Source of the DNA: Sambucus nigra | Lineage: Eukaryota > Streptophyta > Magnoliopsida > Dipsacales > Adoxaceae | Assembly (NCBI GenBank): GCA_949130495.1 | Contig: OX422209.1 | Location: 696,863,757-696,927,756 of the forward strand | Direction: 5' to 3' | DNA length: 64,000 bases | In this document: positions 10,010 through 22,649 of the stretch, piece after piece | Numbering within the stretch: the stretch's first letter is position 1 | Layout of the letters: each line of letters begins with the position of its first letter | Translations under genes and position numbers: made by a program | Notes under the pieces: model-generated | What the model saw: the letters and a program-made list of their open reading frames with translations, nothing else | What the model was told of the DNA's origin: nothing | Databases searched by the model: none

Positions 10010-10870
10010 ATCAACAAAAAAATGAAACGACACTACCAATGAGAGTCTGTTAAAAACCCGAGTAACATCACGAAAGTCAAATTTAGCAATAGTTTTATGT
10101 GATTGTGGACATAAACAAATAAGTGACTCTTAAAAGGCGAGCACACGGGTCTAAGAAAAAACGTTATACTAAATACTAAAGGGGGATAACCCAACAAGGG
10201 TTGTAACATTTACACATATTTGACAGTTACAACTATTATATATACGACCTCTACCATAAATTTTTTAGTTCACAAGTAATATAAGATATGGATGTAGACT
10301 ATCACAAGTAATAAAATTTGTCATCTATTCAGAGTTGAGTTCTTACATCACTAATCAGCTAAAATGGGACGAGTCAGCATATTATCAGAAGAATTAATTT
10401 GACAGTGTACCTGAAAGAAAATGAGTAACTTTGTTGGTACTATTATTTTGGGAAAATGACTGTAACATTCTAAAAAAAGATATCACATGCCCCAGGAATA
10501 AACATTCTTGAAGCATTGTTGGTTTTTAGATGATCGGCTTGCCAGCCTCTCTATAAAAAAAGATGTGAAGAATTATAAGGAAGAAATGTATTTGGATCTT
10601 ACATCAATAGTGGGAACTTCCATTGAAGCTTCTCCACGAACCTTTGAGTACACCTGCCAATCATTAACATAACAACTTCAATATTCTTAATTCAATCACG
10701 GTGATAGAAAAAAACAGAGTTACAAATATGATATATTGTAATTTGATTAATATCACAATTCATGTACGGTATATGCACTAATGCCAACATATATACAATA
10801 AACAACATATGCTTTGTATATGCAATAAGACCAACAATTAGTAGCATGACAAAAAATTGAATATATAGTA
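10010..10870. other. Unidentified CACTA interior with exon-like pieces
   Basis: A minus-strand piece near 10605-10655 reads VYSKVRGEASMEVPTID and ends at a GTAAGA donor-like site. A second piece at about 10490-10555 follows a TATAG acceptor-like site. They may be further captured exons, but I do not recognise the gene. The remainder is AT-rich. Confidence 0.35.
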
Positions 10871-11100
10871 CAATAAATTGTCAATGAAAACTCTTGCCAT
10901 ACTTGGTGTAGTAATAATAGCAGTAGCAATATCTAGTTTAAGTGGGGTACCTGCTGCCTGGGCCATTGAGAATTGAGCGTCTTTTGCAAAGAGATGAATA
11001 GGGAGACCTGGGAAATTTAGCCACAAAGGCACTAAAGAACTTATCCATTGCAATGCTTATTATATTTCTAAACCTTAAAACAAAAGCTTCGTAGTTATTA
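10870..11100 (-). pseudogene. DUF4283-domain fragment, C-terminal half
   Basis: Minus-strand residues VPLWLNFPGLPIHLF, FSMAQAAGTPLKLD, ATAIITTPSMARV are the conserved C-terminal half of the DUF4283 domain found in plant zinc-knuckle and LINE-associated proteins. The sequence upstream on this strand (VLRFRNII) is in another frame. The matching N-terminal half is found 2.7 kb away at 13727-13825 on the same strand, so the domain appears split. It is a broken remnant. Confidence 0.75.
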
Positions 11101-11159
11101 TTACCATGTTTGGAATCTTGTACATTAATTTGCCAATGACTCATTTGTAACCCTTATTG

Positions 11160-13710
11160 ATTCCGATTAAATAGCCACTTTGGTTGGTTATATTTCTAAG
11201 GGATCATCGCAAGGCACACCACATGTTGATCCCTATAGGGGAAGTTTCTTGATTCCTGAAGACTTATATTATAGTAAATTACCTCCCACTCTCCCCAATT
11301 CCAAGTCTTTTGGGGATATATATTTGCCTGCCTAATTTGCAAAGAAATTTGTTATTTAAAAGTCCATTCTTATCCCAATGAGAGGCCAAACGAATCCTCA
11401 TGTGTTTCCTAGGTTTTGTCAGCTTCCAAAGAAACTATTTTGTATGGCATATCTGAGTAAAAATTATGAATCTTCACTAAGGAGGAAATTAACCTCTGAA
11501 CAAAGGAAGGTTTTATAGGAAGAAATTTTAAGGGAATCCATGGAGGAAGAAAGAGATATTCATCTAAAGTTTTCCTATAGATATCCTACTAGTACTTCAT
11601 CAAGTACTATTGGGTCTTATGATCTCCCTATTACTGCTACATTCACCATCTAGAAGAAGAGGTATATGAAAACAATAGTAAGGAAGCCTGTTCATCAAGC
11701 CCGATTCGCAACCACTTTTGTAGCAATTCATCAACTTTGGTCTCATTATGCCTATAAATTTGACTTTTTAATTTCCTTTTATCCTTTTTGTAGGTCCAAT
11801 TTTTGTTCCATTTATAATGGACGAACTAATTTTAGTTGGAGATCCAGGAAACCCACCTCCTGCATTTTCTATTCATGAACCAATAAATGAGGAAATTGAT
11901 GTTCCTTCTTCATCAACGAATCCCACTTCAAACCCAACTGTAGAGGAGGAGATAACCACAATGGTTTTTATCAATACTATTCTTGATCTTCCTTCTAAAG
12001 TTAAATCATTTGGAATCTGAATTTAAAAAGGAAAGGATCCCATAGAGGAACCCATTGTTGCTGGCAATGTTCCAATACCACCTGCTCTCTCACTAATTCT
12101 TGAAGATGCTCCAAGTTTAAGAACTTTGCCATTGAGAGAATCATCTCCTGACCAGAGGCTAATCCTCCAGCTAAAGATGTGTCGTGTTTGATAACATTCG
12201 CTGAGGTGATGTCCTTACATAACCAGTTGCAAGAAATTATGTCTAAGTTCCTAGTCCAAACTTTGGAGACTATGGCTAGTAGTGTTGAACAACAGCTGGA
12301 AAATCGCGTCCAAGCCTAGCCAATTCCTCCTTATTGGCAATTGTAAGTTCCATAAGATTTGGAGTTACTTTGAAGCTTTCTCACGTTACTATTTAAAAAG
12401 ATAGATGACTTTACTTTTCCAGTGGGCTTAGGTCATCCTAATTTTGTGCCTCTCAAATGGAAGGTTTGGAGGGAAATGTTATGAATTCATTACGTGTTGA
12501 GATTTATTAACTTTCATATTGCCTCATAACCATGGCTCTAGTAGAGGCTGAAGAGAATACATTATATACAGACACAACCCACATTTTTAGCAAAAAAATT
12601 GAAGTTGTGAGAGGCTTTCAAGACTTGGGAGTCATTCGAAGAAGAAAGACTTCCCTCTGTATTGCGAAGGAAGAGTTGGAGAGACAACTGGTCAGATTTA
12701 ATGATGCCTTGGATGTTCCCATCATGGAAGAGGAAAACTGCCAATAAATAATTAAGCATAGGGTTGGACAAATACAAGTATCTACCAATAATGCTGCCTA
12801 ATTTGATACAAGAGAAGCTCAAATCAAATCCCAAAATCTTACTTATGAGAAATTTTGTATCAACTTCAGGTCTCTTGTATTTGAATATTTTCATGATATG
12901 TGATATACGCAAGTGTGGCTTTGTCTGGACGAGAATCAATCAGGCTTCATGGCCCCTTCAAAGTGGAAGCCAAACTCATACTCATATGGGCCCACATCTC
13001 AGAGGCTTGTGCCACATATCCTTGGCCTCCTAGACTCAATCAGCAGAATCCTTATAACCATGTATGAAGACTATCTTTACACTTATAAGTACTTCCAAGT
13101 CTCGGTTCCATTGTGTGTTGGCCTTCTATGACACTGCCAGTTGGAGACCAGTTCGCAGTTTCAGAACATGTATCACTCCTGGCATCACTCAATCGGAGGC
13201 CGCCTCATCAATCTCGGTCAGTCGATACCTTACAAAGCCAACAACAGCCTTTCGCATAAAACATGAAATTCGGGTATCGATGGGACACGTGGAAGAAAAT
13301 TGTTATTGAAGCTCACCACCACCCACCCACAAGAATACAGGCACTGAATAAATAGCATTCTCAAGTATTTGAATATATAAGGGGTAGAAAAAATACCTCC
13401 CAGTCTGTACAAATTGGGAGAACGCGCTTTAAATTGTCACATTGGGTTGCATATACTGCTATTTCATATTTCCCACCCTCTTGTGCCGTAATTTTCTTCA
13501 ATATATCCAGAAGAAAAAAAATCCATTAATTTCATAGAAACAGAACCACCCAATCTGCATTATATTCTTAAGATAAGATTATCAGACAGGACATCTTCAG
13601 GCAACATACATATATTTATCAAAATATGACAAACTATGAAGCTAGGTGTATACGACTATTTTTTGAACTTGAAAGAAAAGCATGCAAAATCTTCTAAATA
13701 GAAAAACCAG
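11160..13710 (+). other. Unidentified coding-like sequence separating the two DUF4283 halves
   Basis: About 2.5 kb in which plus-strand frames read like degenerate protein: GTPHVDPYRGSFLIPEDLYY at about 11215, then PFVGPIFVPFIMDELILVGD, FTFPVGLGHPNFVPLKWKVW at about 12415, and MAPSKWKPNSYSYGPTSQRL at about 12949, broken by stops and frame changes. I do not recognise a family; a decayed retroelement gag or a captured plant gene are both possible. 13400-13700 shows nothing. Confidence 0.4.
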
Positions 13711-13726
13711 AGCCAAGTCATAGTTA

Positions 13727-13825
13727 CCTTAATAAGGATGTCCCGTGAGAGAATTTACCCACGATGGCATATTTATAATGATTGGAAAGGATGTCCACTT
13801 GTGTCTGGTTGAATGAAATAGCTGG
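13727..13825 (-). pseudogene. DUF4283-domain fragment, N-terminal part
   Basis: The minus-strand translation ISFNQTQVDILSNHYKYA followed by IVGKFSHG matches the start of DUF4283 (the conserved VGKFS(Y/H)GRP region). It ends shortly after at the junction with the unidentified plus-strand sequence. Short and decayed. Confidence 0.65.
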
Positions 13826-13869
13826 TTCTCCACGTTGCTTTTTTAAGGATTGTACACTCCCACTTGTGC

Positions 13870-16498
13870 AAATTGTAATGGAGTTAACTTCACATTCTTC
13901 CCTTGTACTAAAGGACCTTCGCCTACGCATTCATCATCTTCATTTTCATCAAGAAAATCTTCACGCGTATATTTGTGATTTCCTTCACTAGGGTTTGGCA
14001 TGTACTCCATGAAATATAAGGTCGATTCTTCTACGATATATTTCTATGCAATGCTCCCTTCAACATATCTCTTATTATTAGCATACTTCTTGTAATCTTT
14101 CATCAACCTACGCATAAAAAATATATTGATTACAAAAAAAATGTTTGTCAAAATAAAAAGGTTAAGCAAATCATTTACTATTTAATTACCTCTCATAAGG
14201 ATACATCCACCTATATCTTACCGGCCCACAAATCAACACTTCCTCTGCTAAGTGTATAGCGAGGTGGACAATAATAACAAAAAATCCAGGCGGAAAATAT
14301 TTCTCCAAAACACACATAGCATCAAATAATGCGTTCCTTGCCGACTCCAAAACATCCCTTTTGATCACTTTGGAACATAACACATTGAAAAATAAGCTTA
14401 ACCGTTGAATTGCTATTCGCAAGTCCTTGTGTTTTGGATAAATGTTTTTAAGCAGCAATGGCAACAAATATTGCATAATTACATGATAGTCATGTGATTT
14501 GATCCCCTTCAATCCAAGTGGTTGTAAACTCACACAATTACTCAAGTTAGAAGAAAAACCTCTTGGAACTTTTAGCTCCTTTAAAGTACGAAAAAACCAT
14601 TCTTTTTCTTTTTTGTTTAGAGTGAATGCAGCCTTTGGTTTCACAGTTTTTCCTGAACTTTCATCTGTTTCCATCCACATCTTCTTCTTGATCCCCATGG
14701 TCTTCATATCTTTACGGGCATTTTCGCTATCTTTCGTTTTGTCTTTAACGTCTAGAATGGCTGACAAAAGATGATCGGTGACGTTCTTCTCAATGTGCAT
14801 AACATCTAGATTATGACGAACACTATGCTCTTTCCAATAGGGCAAATCAAATAAAATAGACCTTTGATACCATGGAGTGGTAACATCACTAACCACATTC
14901 TTATCCCCTTTACGTTTTCTTTTTATTCCTGAAATCTGTTTACCAATTCTCATCTTGATGCATTTCACCTTCTTCTCAACCTCCGAACCAGATAACCTTC
15001 GTGGAGCTTTACAATGTTCAACCTTGTTGTTGAAATTACGTTTTTCCTCCTTGAACTTGTGATCACGAGGAAGGAATCTTCTATGACCACGATAACAAAT
15101 TTTTCTACTACTCGTAAGTCGTTCAGATTCAACTTTTTCCGCACAAACTGGGCACCCCTTATAACCATGAACCGTGCAACCCGATAAAGTTCCATATGCA
15201 GGAAAATCATGGACATCCCACAACAACATCGCTCTCAAAGAAAAATTAGTTTTTGTATATGAGTCGTACGCCATTACACCTTGAAACCATAATTCCTTTA
15301 ACTCATCTAGCAAGGGGGCCAGGTAAATGTCAATGTCTTTGCTCGGAGCATTCGGCCCGGATATTAAAATTGACAACATTGAAAACTCCCTTTTCATTCA
15401 TAAAGACGGTCCCATATTAAGAGGAGTAACAATGATAGGCCAACAACTGTAACTAGAGCTGAGATTGCCGTATGGATTAAAACCATCAGTGGCTATACTA
15501 AGACGGACATTACGTTTTTTAGCTGCAAAGTCTGGCCACATCACATCAGCAGATTTCCATATAGACGAATCAACAGGATGATGCATGATATTTGTGCTAC
15601 ACTACGCCCTAGCGTGCCAAGTCATCTCATTTGCAATCCATGGTATGGTGAATAATCTCTTCAACCTTGGAATCAGGAGGAAATGTCTAACTGTCTTCAG
15701 AGGTACTTTACCCTCCCCATTTATTCCCAACCTATACCTGGGTAGGTTACATACTGGACATTTTACCTTCATTGAATGTTCTTTTCTATATAAAATACAA
15801 TAATTTTTGCATGCATGAATTATATTATTATCCAGACCAACTTCTTTGATTATCTTCTTCATGGCTGGATACTTGAATGGTACTGTATTTCCTTTCGGCA
15901 AAAAGTCTTTAAACACCCCCAAAATTTCCGTAACACTATTATCTGACAAACCATATCTTGTCTTAACATTATTCAATTTGACAAGAAAATATAGTGTCGT
16001 ATGTTTCTCAGGACTTGACGGGTACAACGGTTCACTGGCCTTGCCACGTAACTTTTTGTATTTTAACTCCTCATTAGTCTCGTCACGATTGTCACCTCCC
16101 CCCATTCTAACATGCTCACTTGATAAATGATCTACTTCACGATTAAACATTTCGAATGCGTCTTAAACAAGCTCTTCCATTCTTGGATTGTCGAGGACAG
16201 GGTCATTACATTCAACACTTTCAGTGGGTTCTTTTTCTTTTCTTTTAACGACTTCCTTTTCACCATGAAAACGCAAAAACGTGTAAGACTTGGATATACC
16301 ATAACGAAGCAAATGAAAATGGACATCTTCAAGCTCCAACAACTTTCCATTTTCACATTTTATGCATGGACATGAAAATAAGGTTTCGACACCACAATTA
16401 TTCTTCACAAAATCAATGAACGTAGCAACCCCATTAATGTATTTTGCACTTCCTCTTTCACGTTCCTTCATCCACTCTTTACTAACGTCCGATGACAT
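13870..16498 (-). pseudogene. CACTA tnp2-type transposase, nonsense-inactivated
   Basis: Reads from the ATG at 16498. Residues 1-110 are the transposase-associated N-terminal domain (KEWMKERERGSAKYINGV, CPCIKC zinc-type motif, LLRYGI). The tnp2 domain follows (CPVCNLPRYRLG, LRAMLLWDVHDFPAYGTLSG, GCPVCAE, HNLDVMHIEKNV), then the DUF4218 domain (FPPGFFVIIVHLAIHLAEE, GPVRYRWMYPYER). From 16498 to 14186 there are 771 in-frame codons with no frameshift but three internal stops: TAA about 16160, TAG about 15603, TGA about 15399. An 82-bp intron (14108-14189, GTAATT..GCGTAG) precedes exon 2, which continues LMKDYKKY, RYVEGSIA, another stop, KYIVEES. Family role: cut-and-paste transposition by binding the CACTA ends. 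The three long frames could be misread as separate genes. Promoter and 5' leader probably lie in 16500-17780. Confidence 0.9.
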
Positions 16499-17800
16499 TC
16501 TGTATGTTGAGATATGTTAGTAAAAAATTAATATATACTATTTAATATCTAAGGGTCAGGCAACATGATCTTAAAATCTCATATAATTGAATTTATAACC
16601 AAATGAAATATAAATGAAATATTTTTATGGTTGAAACCAGAAATAATCTTCTCTATATTCGAAAGATAATATAAACACACCCAACCTGAAACCCAAACAC
16701 GTCAAACCCCAACTCAACATTACTTCTTGGTTCGAAAAAAGAAAAGAAAACCAAATTTTAGTTTCGAGGAGTACTTAGAGGGAGTTTGTATCACCCTGTA
16801 CATATTGAAGGTTTACCTTGTCAATGACTCTGATTCTCCAAGTTTTTTTAATAATTTTTTTGAAACGTGGTTGATATACCCAAATCTCTTTACAATTATT
16901 CAAAACCCAAATTTGGCAGACCCAAATCATTAATTTAACTGCTAATCCCCACTTGAGGTGAAAATCACAAATTAGACATACGCACTATTATTCCAAACCA
17001 TTAATCGTGTATGAATAATACGCACCAAATATTTAACAGACAATTATCAAATTAGACATACGCACCAAATATTTAATCGTGTATGAATAATACGCACCAA
17101 ATAAAATATACGCACCAAATATTTAACAGAATAAGACATACGCACCAAATAAAACCCTAAATCATATCTTTAACAGAATAATACGCACAAAATAAAACCC
17201 CTAATCGTATCTTTAACCCGTTGAAAGATGATCGCATGAAAATATTTAACAGAATAATATTGATTGCATCTTTAACCCTAAGCGAAGGCTATGACGGTTG
17301 ATTTGTTAAAACGTTAGAAATACTTAACAGAAAAAATACATTATGTATTTATGAAATTTTTTTATCTTCGAATTTAACAGAATAAATATTGAATGTATTT
17401 ATGAAAATGCATTCAATATTTAACAATATTGATCATGAAAATACATAACGATAGTTTTCCCAAACAGCCTCACTGACAAAGTTTTCCCAAACAACCTCAC
17501 TGACAAATAATCAAAACTCGTTACCAAAAACTCTCGATAGTTTGATGAAAAAGGAGAGATCGCACCTTCGAAGGTTTGGTTTGGAGAAGATCTCACGAAG
17601 GTTTGGTTTGAAGAAGATCGCACGAAAAAGGAGGAGGGAAGTTTTGGAGGCAGAAATTTCGTTTCCACGGTCCCACCTACAAATTTCGTTTTGGAGGCAG
17701 AAATTTCGTTTCGGACTAAAAAGTAATTTTTTTTTAGTATGCAACCCTTTTAGATTATCCCACGGTCCCATGTACAAATTAAGTAACTATCACAAATTTT
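16499..17800. other. Upstream region of the CACTA transposase with short repeats
   Basis: Non-coding. Around 16970-17260 the phrase ATACGCACCAAATATTTAAC recurs about six times with variation, interspersed with AACAGAATAA. Near 17570-17715 GAAGGTTTGGTTTG and GGCAGAAATTTCGTTT are each duplicated. This is probably the promoter side of the transposase gene. Confidence 0.5.
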
Positions 17801-17923
17801 ACAACGGTTTTGAACACTTACAAAGTTTATAAGTGTTCAAAACCGTTGTAAATTATGTAAGTGTTTTAAACACTTACAAATTAAATAATCAATTAGTTGC
17901 TAAAGTGTCATTATGGTGTAGTG
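17800..17923. repeat. Right subterminal repeats and terminus of the first CACTA
   Basis: GAACACTTACAAAG, ATAAGTGTTCAAAAC and the pair AAGTGTTTTAAACACTT mirror the left array. The element ends GGTGTAGTG at 17923. Confidence 0.92.
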
Positions 17924-18153
17924 GTTGTAACTAGAAATAAGAAATGTTAGTTTGGTAATAAGATAAATTGCATTATTTTCACCTGTTAAATTATTCACTT
18001 TACCCATGGTTTAAAATGGTTAAAGTTTCACCTCACTTTTCACTATATTCATTTTATTTCACCGTGTTAAATGCCTAACCAAATACATATTTTACATAGG
18101 TGAATTATTTTTTAACGGGATAAAAAATATTTCACCACAAACCAAACGGACCG

Positions 18154-18531
18154 TAAGTGTTCCACAGGTTTTCAGATATTATAATAAGACTTAGCAGTTA
18201 GGAGTACAAGTTCAATACCGCAGAAGAAGAAGGGTCGAACAGTAGCGTTGTGAATACAAAACTTGCCTGACCATTAATGACATGGCAATTAACAAACGTT
18301 GTTTGGGAAAGGATTCCTGACCATCAATAACTAGAAACTTGGTTCTTTGTGTTTCAAATGAAGTAACCCCACATCCTCATTTTGAACCTGTAATAGTTGA
18401 ATGTAAACATGTGTTAAAAGAACTCTATCCCCCCCCCCCCCCAAAGGAATTATGGTCGCTAGGTCTGCAAACTAAACGACTTGATCTGGAACTCGGTTCG
18501 TATGTTACGCCATTGAACCGAGCTTGATTTA
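18154..18531. other. Spacer with a poly-C tract
   Basis: Contains a run of about 14 C near 18429-18442. No gene recognised; a 62-codon frame across it has a meaningless proline run. Confidence 0.5.
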
Positions 18532-19326
18532 CAGTAACGGATCCGGGATTTTTGGTCAAGGGGGGCGAAAGTTTCGAGTGGTGCCGGGGGGTCGGGGTCG
18601 GGAGCCCCCCAAAAGATTTTTTTTGGGTTATTTCGAGTTTTATACAAATTATAGCTTTATAACACCCAAACAACTACTCTCAATCATTATTAACAATATC
18701 TAATTAATTTCAAGAAATAAAAAACGCTTAATAAATATTCATAATACCCAAATTTTAGTAGTGATAACAATTAATATGATTTTATATAATTTTTCAAACG
18801 GATTTTATTTTTTTTAACTTTTTAATATGAGAAAAATAATATTGTTTTTAATACGGAATTCTATTTACAATTTAAAAATAAAAATATCCAAATGATAAAC
18901 AAATCAGACTTTGTGAACAAGTTTGTTTAAATAAACAAATCAAACTTTGTGAAAATTTTTGTTTAAATTTGTTTAAATAAGAAAATCTACAAATCAGAGC
19001 AGTAGAGAGGGAGAATAGCTTATCAGAGTAGAGTGGTAGAGAGGCAAATCTGCTACAAATCAGAGCAGTAGAGAGGTAAACCTGCTTACCAGAGCAGAGC
19101 AGAGCAAATCTGGACTAACAACTAACAAATCTATTTACTAGAGCAACAAATCTGGACTAACGACTAACAAATCTTCTTACCGGAGTAGAGCAAAGCTTAC
19201 CATCTGCTTACCAGACCAACAAATCAGCTTACTGGAGCAACAAATCTGGATTAACCCAAAAGAAAAAAAAATCAAGTATGAACCGGGGCGGCCGCCCCAG
19301 TTCGTCCTAACGTGCATCTGCCCCTG
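18532..19326. mobile_element. hAT-type non-autonomous element (795 bp)
   Basis: The left end is CAGTAACGGATCCGGGATTT and the right end (rc) CAGGGGCAGATGC. Perfect 8-bp duplications TTGATTTA flank it at 18524-18531 and 19327-19334. The interior from about 18985 to 19255 repeats AAATC(T/A)G..CAGAGCAGTAGAGAGG and CTTACCAGAGCA phrases. There is no transposase. Confidence 0.92.
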
Positions 19327-19334
19327 TTGATTTA

Positions 19335-20560
19335 TATATAGAGCTCATTCAACAAACAATATTGAGACCAAGTCGCACATATGGCTCGATAAAACCTCAA
19401 GTTCCATTCTTATAGTTTCGCACACATTATATTTCTAAATTCTAAGCTGCTCTTGTAATACATGGCATAAATATGGGCATATATCAAATAGTCATTCTAA
19501 TATTTTTTTAATATACGTTTAGTGTAATTTTTTTTATTTTGTTTTAAAACGTTCCACACTACGTAAAAACATTAAAAAAAGAGCTCCGGTGAAGCTCACT
19601 TTATTATTTAAGTTTAAAATTACACCCAACTTCAAAAAGCTCTTTTATGAGTTTGGGCTTATTATAGTTATAACTAAAATTGATAACGGAATATGATGAC
19701 GACATTTGTCACGCAGATACAACGACACATGTACAAGTCATAAATATTTCAATTATTTTATTCTGTTCCAAAATTTGGAGAGACCCTATTTATTTGGCTG
19801 AATGACTTTTTATCTTATTGACTTTTGGATATACCCACCCAACCTGTCTCTTCTCTCTCCCATTTACTTCCTCTCCATCATTTACTTCAATCTTTACCTC
19901 TATCTCTTATCCTCCCGCCGTTTTTTCCTTTATCCATCCCTTCTCCTTCTTCAGTCTGTTTCTTTATCTTTCTCTATTTCATTCTCCACGTGGGCGCTAT
20001 AAATTTATTGTTGACGCCTCGCATGCCTCCCTACAAATTCAACATTTAAAGACCCAACAAAAAAGACATCTACATCTGGTCCAGACCCATGTTTGGGCTA
20101 TAAAAAAGACATTTTGGTACCTATCAAAACTCCATTGCTGATAATTTTGGTCACGGTGAGATTTATTTGAAAGTTAGTTAGCAAATATAATGATCCTTCT
20201 TTGTTCTTGATGGGGAGTTGAAATAATATTATCAAAGTCATATATTATTATTATTGAAACCTCCATCATTCTTAATATTCGTGTTCGATCGGCAGTTGAG
20301 TAATGGTCTAAATGAGTACATTGATTATATATTTGTTGTCCATCATCATCATCATCATCATCATCATTATAATGACGAAAAAAAAAAATCAAAGTATTGA
20401 TACAAAAGCCAAGGCTCTCGACTTCACCTCTGGAAACAACACAGAGACTCCTCCACAATCGCCCGGTGTTGCCATCGAAACCAGTGATTACTATTATATC
20501 CATTATTTATCTCATTCATATTTATCAATTGTTTACATATTCTATTTCCTTCCAATTTGG
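19335..20560. other. Intergenic sequence with a (CAT)n microsatellite
   Basis: No gene recognised. A CAT trinucleotide run occupies 20341-20367. Pyrimidine-rich sequence at 19840-20000 yields overlapping frames of about 70-107 codons in three phases with low-complexity Ser/Phe/Leu composition, so none is called. Confidence 0.5.
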
Positions 20561-22649
20561 TGTAACACCCCGCTTAATTAAATATCGTGTGATCAATCAT
20601 TTATTAAATTTACAGGGTTCCCATTTGGTTCATTCTTAGCATCACTGTCGAAAATTATATTAATTATAAATCACCTATTAGTTAATTAAGCCGATGTCAA
20701 TTTTTTTAGCTTCATTAAACAAATAATAATAATGAGCGGAACTATTTTAAAACATTAACACAATTAATAGAGTCTAAACCATCACACGGAGTAAATAGAC
20801 AAAAGTCTTGCCGAATAAACCATCTGCTACAAATCCAAATCCCAAAATAAAATCAACAGTACATAACTGAATCCTAATATAAGTCTGAACTAAATAACTG
20901 AATAAATAAAGTCTAAATAGGGAAACATGCCCAACTGAGATACTGAAATGAAATCCTAAACTAGGAATGAAAGACATATGCATCTAATCAAGTCCTGCAA
21001 GCCTCCACAGTACTGCAGCTAATCGTCCATAGATGGATCATTAAGTCTAGTGTCCCTGTGGCTGACCACCTAAAAGGCTTTAAGAATATTTTGACACGGG
21101 TCAGAGCCTAAGCAAAATATTTTGAAAATATTTAGCAAGTATTTAAATCACAATTTAAATTAGTTATTTATTACACATGTATTATCCATGTACACTCACT
21201 TAAGATCCTCACATCTCAACTAATGTGCACGCCTAACGTATTCTACCTAGCTAGTATCACTCTCACGACTAGTTAATGTATTAGACTATTCTCACTAAGT
21301 CTAGTTTTGTCGTATTTCTCCATACGACTCAATATTACAGTCTCAATAATAAGTTTATTTATTCTCATTTTACTATTGAATGAATGATTTAAGTTTCACT
21401 ACTTAAATTCTTTTAAATATACATCCTCTATCAATTCTACTATTTCACATAAGTATATAGATTTCGTTGGTATATATATTCATCACACATATAATATATA
21501 TACAATTATAGCATCCTCGGAATGGCCCTTCGTGATGCGGGCATACTCTGCTATCAAGTCCATGTACCTATCGTACTCAAATAAGGACTATTGGTTCGGT
21601 ATGCCTCCTCGAACCCAAAATCAATCAATATAATAGTGGAGGCGAACATGGTTCTATGCCTTTGGGATACGCACATACCTAACGTACCCAAATGACATGC
21701 CAATCCTAGTAATACACGATGCATAGTGGACCGCCCTAAGTTCCATGTTCTGGGGAACTAATCCAGACCTTACTGGCATCGTCAAGGTGGGATCGCCCTC
21801 TACGCGTAAACCTCCTAATAGTAGGCAACATAGGTACGTTCGCACACATAATCAAATCATATCTATAGGTATTCACACAACCTATTTATATATTGTTCAT
21901 TAGGTATACACTTAACCCAATTTCATCAACTCGTTCGTAATATATATCACTCATATATTCGACGTACCATAAATTTGAATTAAACTTCCAATATCCATAA
22001 TTACCCATTCTAAAATTCGTAGTTATTCCCATCGTATCCTATGGGTTATAAACGTAAGTTCACTCATCCTTACGTAATCCTTCTCGAATTTCATTCATTT
22101 ATCACTTTCGTATATGTTCTCAATTATCCCACTATTTAATTCATCTCAATTTATGTAAATATATTTCCACTTTAAGCCTATTGTCATTTTTCTATTTCTC
22201 CCAATAATTTAAAAATATCCCAAAAGTCGTCTAACGAATTCTCCATACTTTCTGAGCTTAAAAGAATTAATTTTCAATTCTGAAAAAAATCGAATCGATT
22301 CGTCGAATGGTCGAATTGATTTACCTTGCCTAATCGATTCTCCCTTGGGCCGAATCGATTCGAAAAGTGTCAGGGGTCTTCTTCTTCCTTTTGCTGTTAC
22401 GAATTTTCCTACCATCAAATCTCTACAATTTACATATTTTAATCCCAAACTCCCAATTAACATATTTAAACATCATATATATAATAAGGGATGATTTCTA
22501 ATGTAAATCATGTATAAAACCCATACAATTTCACCCAATATCAAATTAAAATCTATATTAACCATTAAACCTTATAATTTTATGTTCTTCACATGAATTT
22601 ATCTAAAAGCCCAGATTTATCCCAAGATCCAAATCTCAAAACTCTAGAT

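Larger units (their letters stand above)
9229..17923 (-). mobile_element. CACTA (En/Spm) DNA transposon with decayed transposase and captured sequence
   Basis: Ends are CACTACACCAAAACAGCC on the left and ..TTATGGTGTAGTG on the right. The 3-bp target duplication GTT is present at 9226-9228 and 17924-17926. Both ends carry clustered AAGTGTT/AACACTT subterminal repeats, the expected transposase-binding arrays. The tnp2-type transposase gene lies on the minus strand toward the right end. Between it and the left end lie an exportin-T exon, two separated parts of a DUF4283 domain, and unidentified sequence. Total 8695 bp. It inserted into the Tourist-like element at 7291-18153. Confidence 0.95.
7291..18153. 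mobile_element. Tourist/Harbinger-like element enclosing nested transposons
   Basis: The left end GGATCCGTTTGGTTCGTCG and the right end (rc) CGGTCCGTTTGGTTTGTGG are inverted repeats that continue for about 55 bp with TGAAATA, a GTTAAAA block and GGTGAATTATT. TAA flanks both sides (7288-7290 and 18154-18156), as expected for PIF/Harbinger-type MITEs with a 3-bp TAA/TTA duplication. The span is large only because an 8.7-kb CACTA and a 1-kb inverted-repeat element sit inside; the original element would be well under 2 kb. No Harbinger transposase is present. Confidence 0.75.

Noticed and set aside
14499..15062. Plus-strand frames inside the CACTA transposase
   Set aside because: Antisense of conserved tnp2/DUF4218 sequence; no recognised domain.
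19802..20141. Overlapping plus-strand frames of 66-107 codons
   Set aside because: Three phases are open over a pyrimidine-rich tract; Ser/Phe/Leu low complexity, no domain.
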